Source: Arthrobacter sp. zg-Y20 (lineage in GTDB: Bacteria > Actinomycetota > Actinomycetes > Actinomycetales > Micrococcaceae). Taken from it: a DNA stretch of 64,000 nucleotides. Where the stretch lies: positions 930,001 to 994,000 of the forward strand of contig NZ_CP126241.1 of NCBI RefSeq assembly GCF_030142075.1, read 5' to 3'. Below the pieces are notes generated by a model. The model was not told where the DNA came from. It ran no database searches and saw only the letters and a program-made list of their open reading frames with translations. Of the stretch, positions 62,354-64,000 are shown piece by piece. How positions within the stretch are numbered: position 1 is the first letter of the stretch; the number at the start of each line of letters is the position of its first letter. The translations under genes and the position numbers were made by a program.

Positions 62354-63752
62354 CTACAGGCACCTCCGGCGTAGTCCTACTAGCGAGCAACTGAGAAACC
62401 AAACTGCCCGACTGCTCCCGCTTACGCTCCGCCTGGATCCGGTCAACCTGGTCGTCATCGAAGACGGTTTCCAGCAGCACGGAGGACATAGCAAGCTCAG
62501 GATTGGAACCGGCCATCTTCACGTAAGCGTCAGCATTGGCCGACGTTGAACGGAACTCAGGATCAGCGAACCTGGCAGAGAGGTTCCACGACTCGGCAGG
62601 CGGCTCAGTCAAACCATCGCGCACCATCACAGCGAGGCGAGCAATGTTCGTTACCGCAGTGCCCAGCACATACCTGTTCTGGTGGGTAACGTCGATCAGC
62701 AGGTCATGTTCCGCAGCGCGGATAGCCTCAGCCGACGACGGATTGTCATGGATGACACCCAGCGAATGAGGCGGGATGCCCGTCTCCCCAGAGAACGCCA
62801 TCGCAACGGTCCGGAGCATGTCAGAGTGAGGCGTCATCGTGGCTTGCTGCAGCTGCTTGATCGTTGGCGCGTTGCCTTCCGCATCCCGGGTCAAGGCGAT
62901 CAGCCGGTCCATGGCAAGCTTGAACTTCTTCGTCTCGCTGACCTCCCCAAACGCCTCAGGGTCAATGCCCTCAATGGCGAGCTGGGGAGACGAATAGAAC
63001 TCAGCGTTCCCTTCCATGCGCACATACGCTCTGACGGCCATGTCCGTCAGAGCCATCACCGGGCCGCTGATCCGAGAGCGCCCGAACGGCTTCATCAACT
63101 GCGGGTCATACGTCAACGGCACAACCAGCGTCCGTTTGATCTGGTTCGGGATCACCTCGGCCGTCCAACCCGACGCACCCTTAGCACACTTGAGGATCTT
63201 GTCCGGCAGATACGCAATGAACTCAGACGGCTTATCCCGGTCCATCGCAGAAATAGTCAGGGCTGCCGCAACACGCCGCTTCCGCCGGTCCCACAAGGCA
63301 GACGCAGACACCGCGGAATGCGGCTGTATCTGCACATCCGGCTCACCTTCGCCACCCTTAGCCACAGTCACGAAAGCAGGCCCGTGCGTATACGCAGAGT
63401 TGATACCCTGCCCGAGCTCCAACCCAAAATTGTTCTCTGCCAGCGTCTGGTTCAACCCCAACGGGTCTTCAGACCCAGGCAGCCGCAACCCCTCAAACTG
63501 AGAGCGGACAGCCGCCTTGCGGACAGCCATCGTCCCCCACCCCAGATAGAACTTAGCGTTCTTCAACTGCGGCGGAAGCATGAGCCCAAGATCCCGGAAC
63601 GCCTGCTCCCCGTCGTGGTACAGGGACCGGCGAAGGTTCTTCGTCCGCCGATCACTCCACTCCTGGATCAGGCTCCGAACAATATCCATGTCAGCGTCCG
63701 AGACATTCGAAATCTGCAGACCTGTAATGTCTGAGCTGTTCCATTCATTCAT
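62310..63752 (-). CDS. Portal protein (SPP1 gp6-like)
   Basis: 480 residues. Portal hallmarks: WGTMAVRKAAVRSQFEGLRL, VVPLTYDPQLMKPFGRSRISGPVMALTDMAVRAYVRMEGNAEFYSSPQL and GIPPHSLGVIHDNPSSAEAIRAAEHDLLIDVTHQNR in the clip-wing region, with a Ser/Pro-rich tail. Forms the dodecameric DNA entry vertex. ATGA overlap with the terminase gene. Confidence 0.93.
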   Translation of the reverse strand: MNEWNSSDITGLQISNVSDADMDIVRSLIQEWSDRRTKNLRRSLYHDGEQAFRDLGLMLPPQLKNAKFYLGWGTMAVRKAAVRSQFEGLRLPGSEDPLGLNQTLAENNFGLELGQGINSAYTHGPAFVTVAKGGEGEPDVQIQPHSAVSASALWDRRKRRVAAALTISAMDRDKPSEFIAYLPDKILKCAKGASGWTAEVIPNQIKRTLVVPLTYDPQLMKPFGRSRISGPVMALTDMAVRAYVRMEGNAEFYSSPQLAIEGIDPEAFGEVSETKKFKLAMDRLIALTRDAEGNAPTIKQLQQATMTPHSDMLRTVAMAFSGETGIPPHSLGVIHDNPSSAEAIRAAEHDLLIDVTHQNRYVLGTAVTNIARLAVMVRDGLTEPPAESWNLSARFADPEFRSTSANADAYVKMAGSNPELAMSSVLLETVFDDDQVDRIQAERKREQSGSLVSQLLASRTTPEVPVDGGQSSVGAVPLSE

Positions 63753-64000
63753 AGGAAGCTCGCCTTTCGTCCTGGTCTACGTTTCGTTGTCTTAGCGCCC
63801 CAATGGGCTAGAGTCACAGCGTCCAGAAGGGTCACGCTCTCGCCATCAGGGGCAGCCCAACCGAACCCGCCAGTCGAACCGATCTTCCGCTTCTCAGCGA
63901 CCCTCACTTGGTCGTCCAGTTCCTTCTGCCCACTGTGGGTAATTTCGTTCGAATTGATCGCGGACTCCAACATCGAATGTGCCGCGACTACCGCATCCGT
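63749..64000 (-). CDS. Terminase large subunit, C-terminal end (cut by window edge)
   Basis: About 83 residues of the C-terminus; the frame is open to the last base of the window. It reads ...HSMLESAINSNEITHSGQKELDDQVRVAEKRK then GGFGWAAPDGESVTLLDAVTLAHWGA, a typical end of the RNase H-type nuclease domain (the last Asp and following His/Trp segment are typical). Packages DNA by translocation and cutting. The portal start overlaps its stop (ATGA). Confidence 0.85.
   Translation of the reverse strand, partial: TDAVVAAHSMLESAINSNEITHSGQKELDDQVRVAEKRKIGSTGGFGWAAPDGESVTLLDAVTLAHWGAKTTKRRPGRKASFL

Larger units (their letters stand above)
46110..64000. mobile_element. Siphovirus-type prophage, left part (continues past the window)
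   Basis: From the 3' end of the tRNA onward all recognisable genes are phage-type: terminase end, portal, MuF-like, scaffold, capsid, connectors, tail tube, chaperones, tape measure, tail tip, endolysin and holin, in standard order on the minus strand. The left border is placed in the tRNA 3' half by analogy with other tRNA integrations; the att core is not proven because the right end is outside the window. Integrase, repressor, replication genes and small terminase are not seen. Confidence 0.9.

Overview
The window is high-GC DNA from an actinobacterium, most likely an Arthrobacter-type member of the Micrococcaceae. This rests on recognisable gene content and order (glyA-folD behind a ZTP riboswitch, eno/FtsB-like/DUF501/Ppx cluster, sdhCDAB, DUF3618 and actinobacterial holin-family envelope genes) and on many genes whose GTG or ATG sits 6-7 nt after a TANNNT -10 box (leaderless mRNAs). 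The assignment is by protein recognition only; no database search was possible.

Positions 1-46071 are ordinary chromosome. 3-1518: three small envelope-stress type membrane proteins. 1643-8359 (minus): a Gfo/Idh/MocA oxidoreductase, a multiple-monosaccharide ABC importer (mmsA-mmsB-chvE) and a ROK repressor, with one 19-nt motif repeated before mmsA and before the repressor gene. 8434-11621: gamma-carbonic anhydrase, purU, GNAT, flavin monooxygenase. 11705-14230: ZTP riboswitch-glyA-folD; with purU this makes a folate one-carbon neighbourhood. 14310-16982: ABC-2 exporter. 16995-22371: macro-domain protein, SDR, membrane protein, exonuclease III, trpS, 2'-5' RNA ligase-like protein, hydrolase. 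22451-25914 (minus): sdhCDAB. 26155-28620: mannose-1-phosphate guanylyltransferase and an M20 amidohydrolase. 28917-38367: a nucleoside uptake and salvage block (BMP lipoprotein, ATPase, two permeases, cytidine deaminase, thymidine phosphorylase, then DedA and adenosine deaminase), interrupted by a 183-bp two-type tandem repeat. 38360-45959: mazG, eno, FtsB-like, DUF501, Ppx, a mycosin-like protease, and a type II NADH dehydrogenase with a near-perfect Rex operator.

A tRNA gene (46072-46148) with anticodon UAA but a short variable loop marks the left end of a siphovirus-type prophage that runs off the right edge. Reading right to left on the minus strand: terminase large subunit (partial), portal, MuF-like protein, scaffold, major capsid, head-tail connectors, major tail protein, frameshifted tail assembly chaperones, tape measure, distal tail protein, minor tail proteins, small membrane proteins, amidase endolysin and holin. 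A few small genes on both strands lie next to the tRNA. No integrase is in view, so the other attachment site and the early region should lie beyond 64000.

Most notable: the class-I-shaped UAA tRNA at the prophage junction; an apparent +1 frameshift at the start of a tail gene (51500-51502); the -1 frameshift signal in the tail chaperones; the repeated ROK operator candidate; the Rex-controlled leaderless ndh promoter; and the A/B tandem repeat array at 36215-36397. I did not find a clearly new multi-gene system (no CRISPR, toxin-antitoxin or defence island that I could support).
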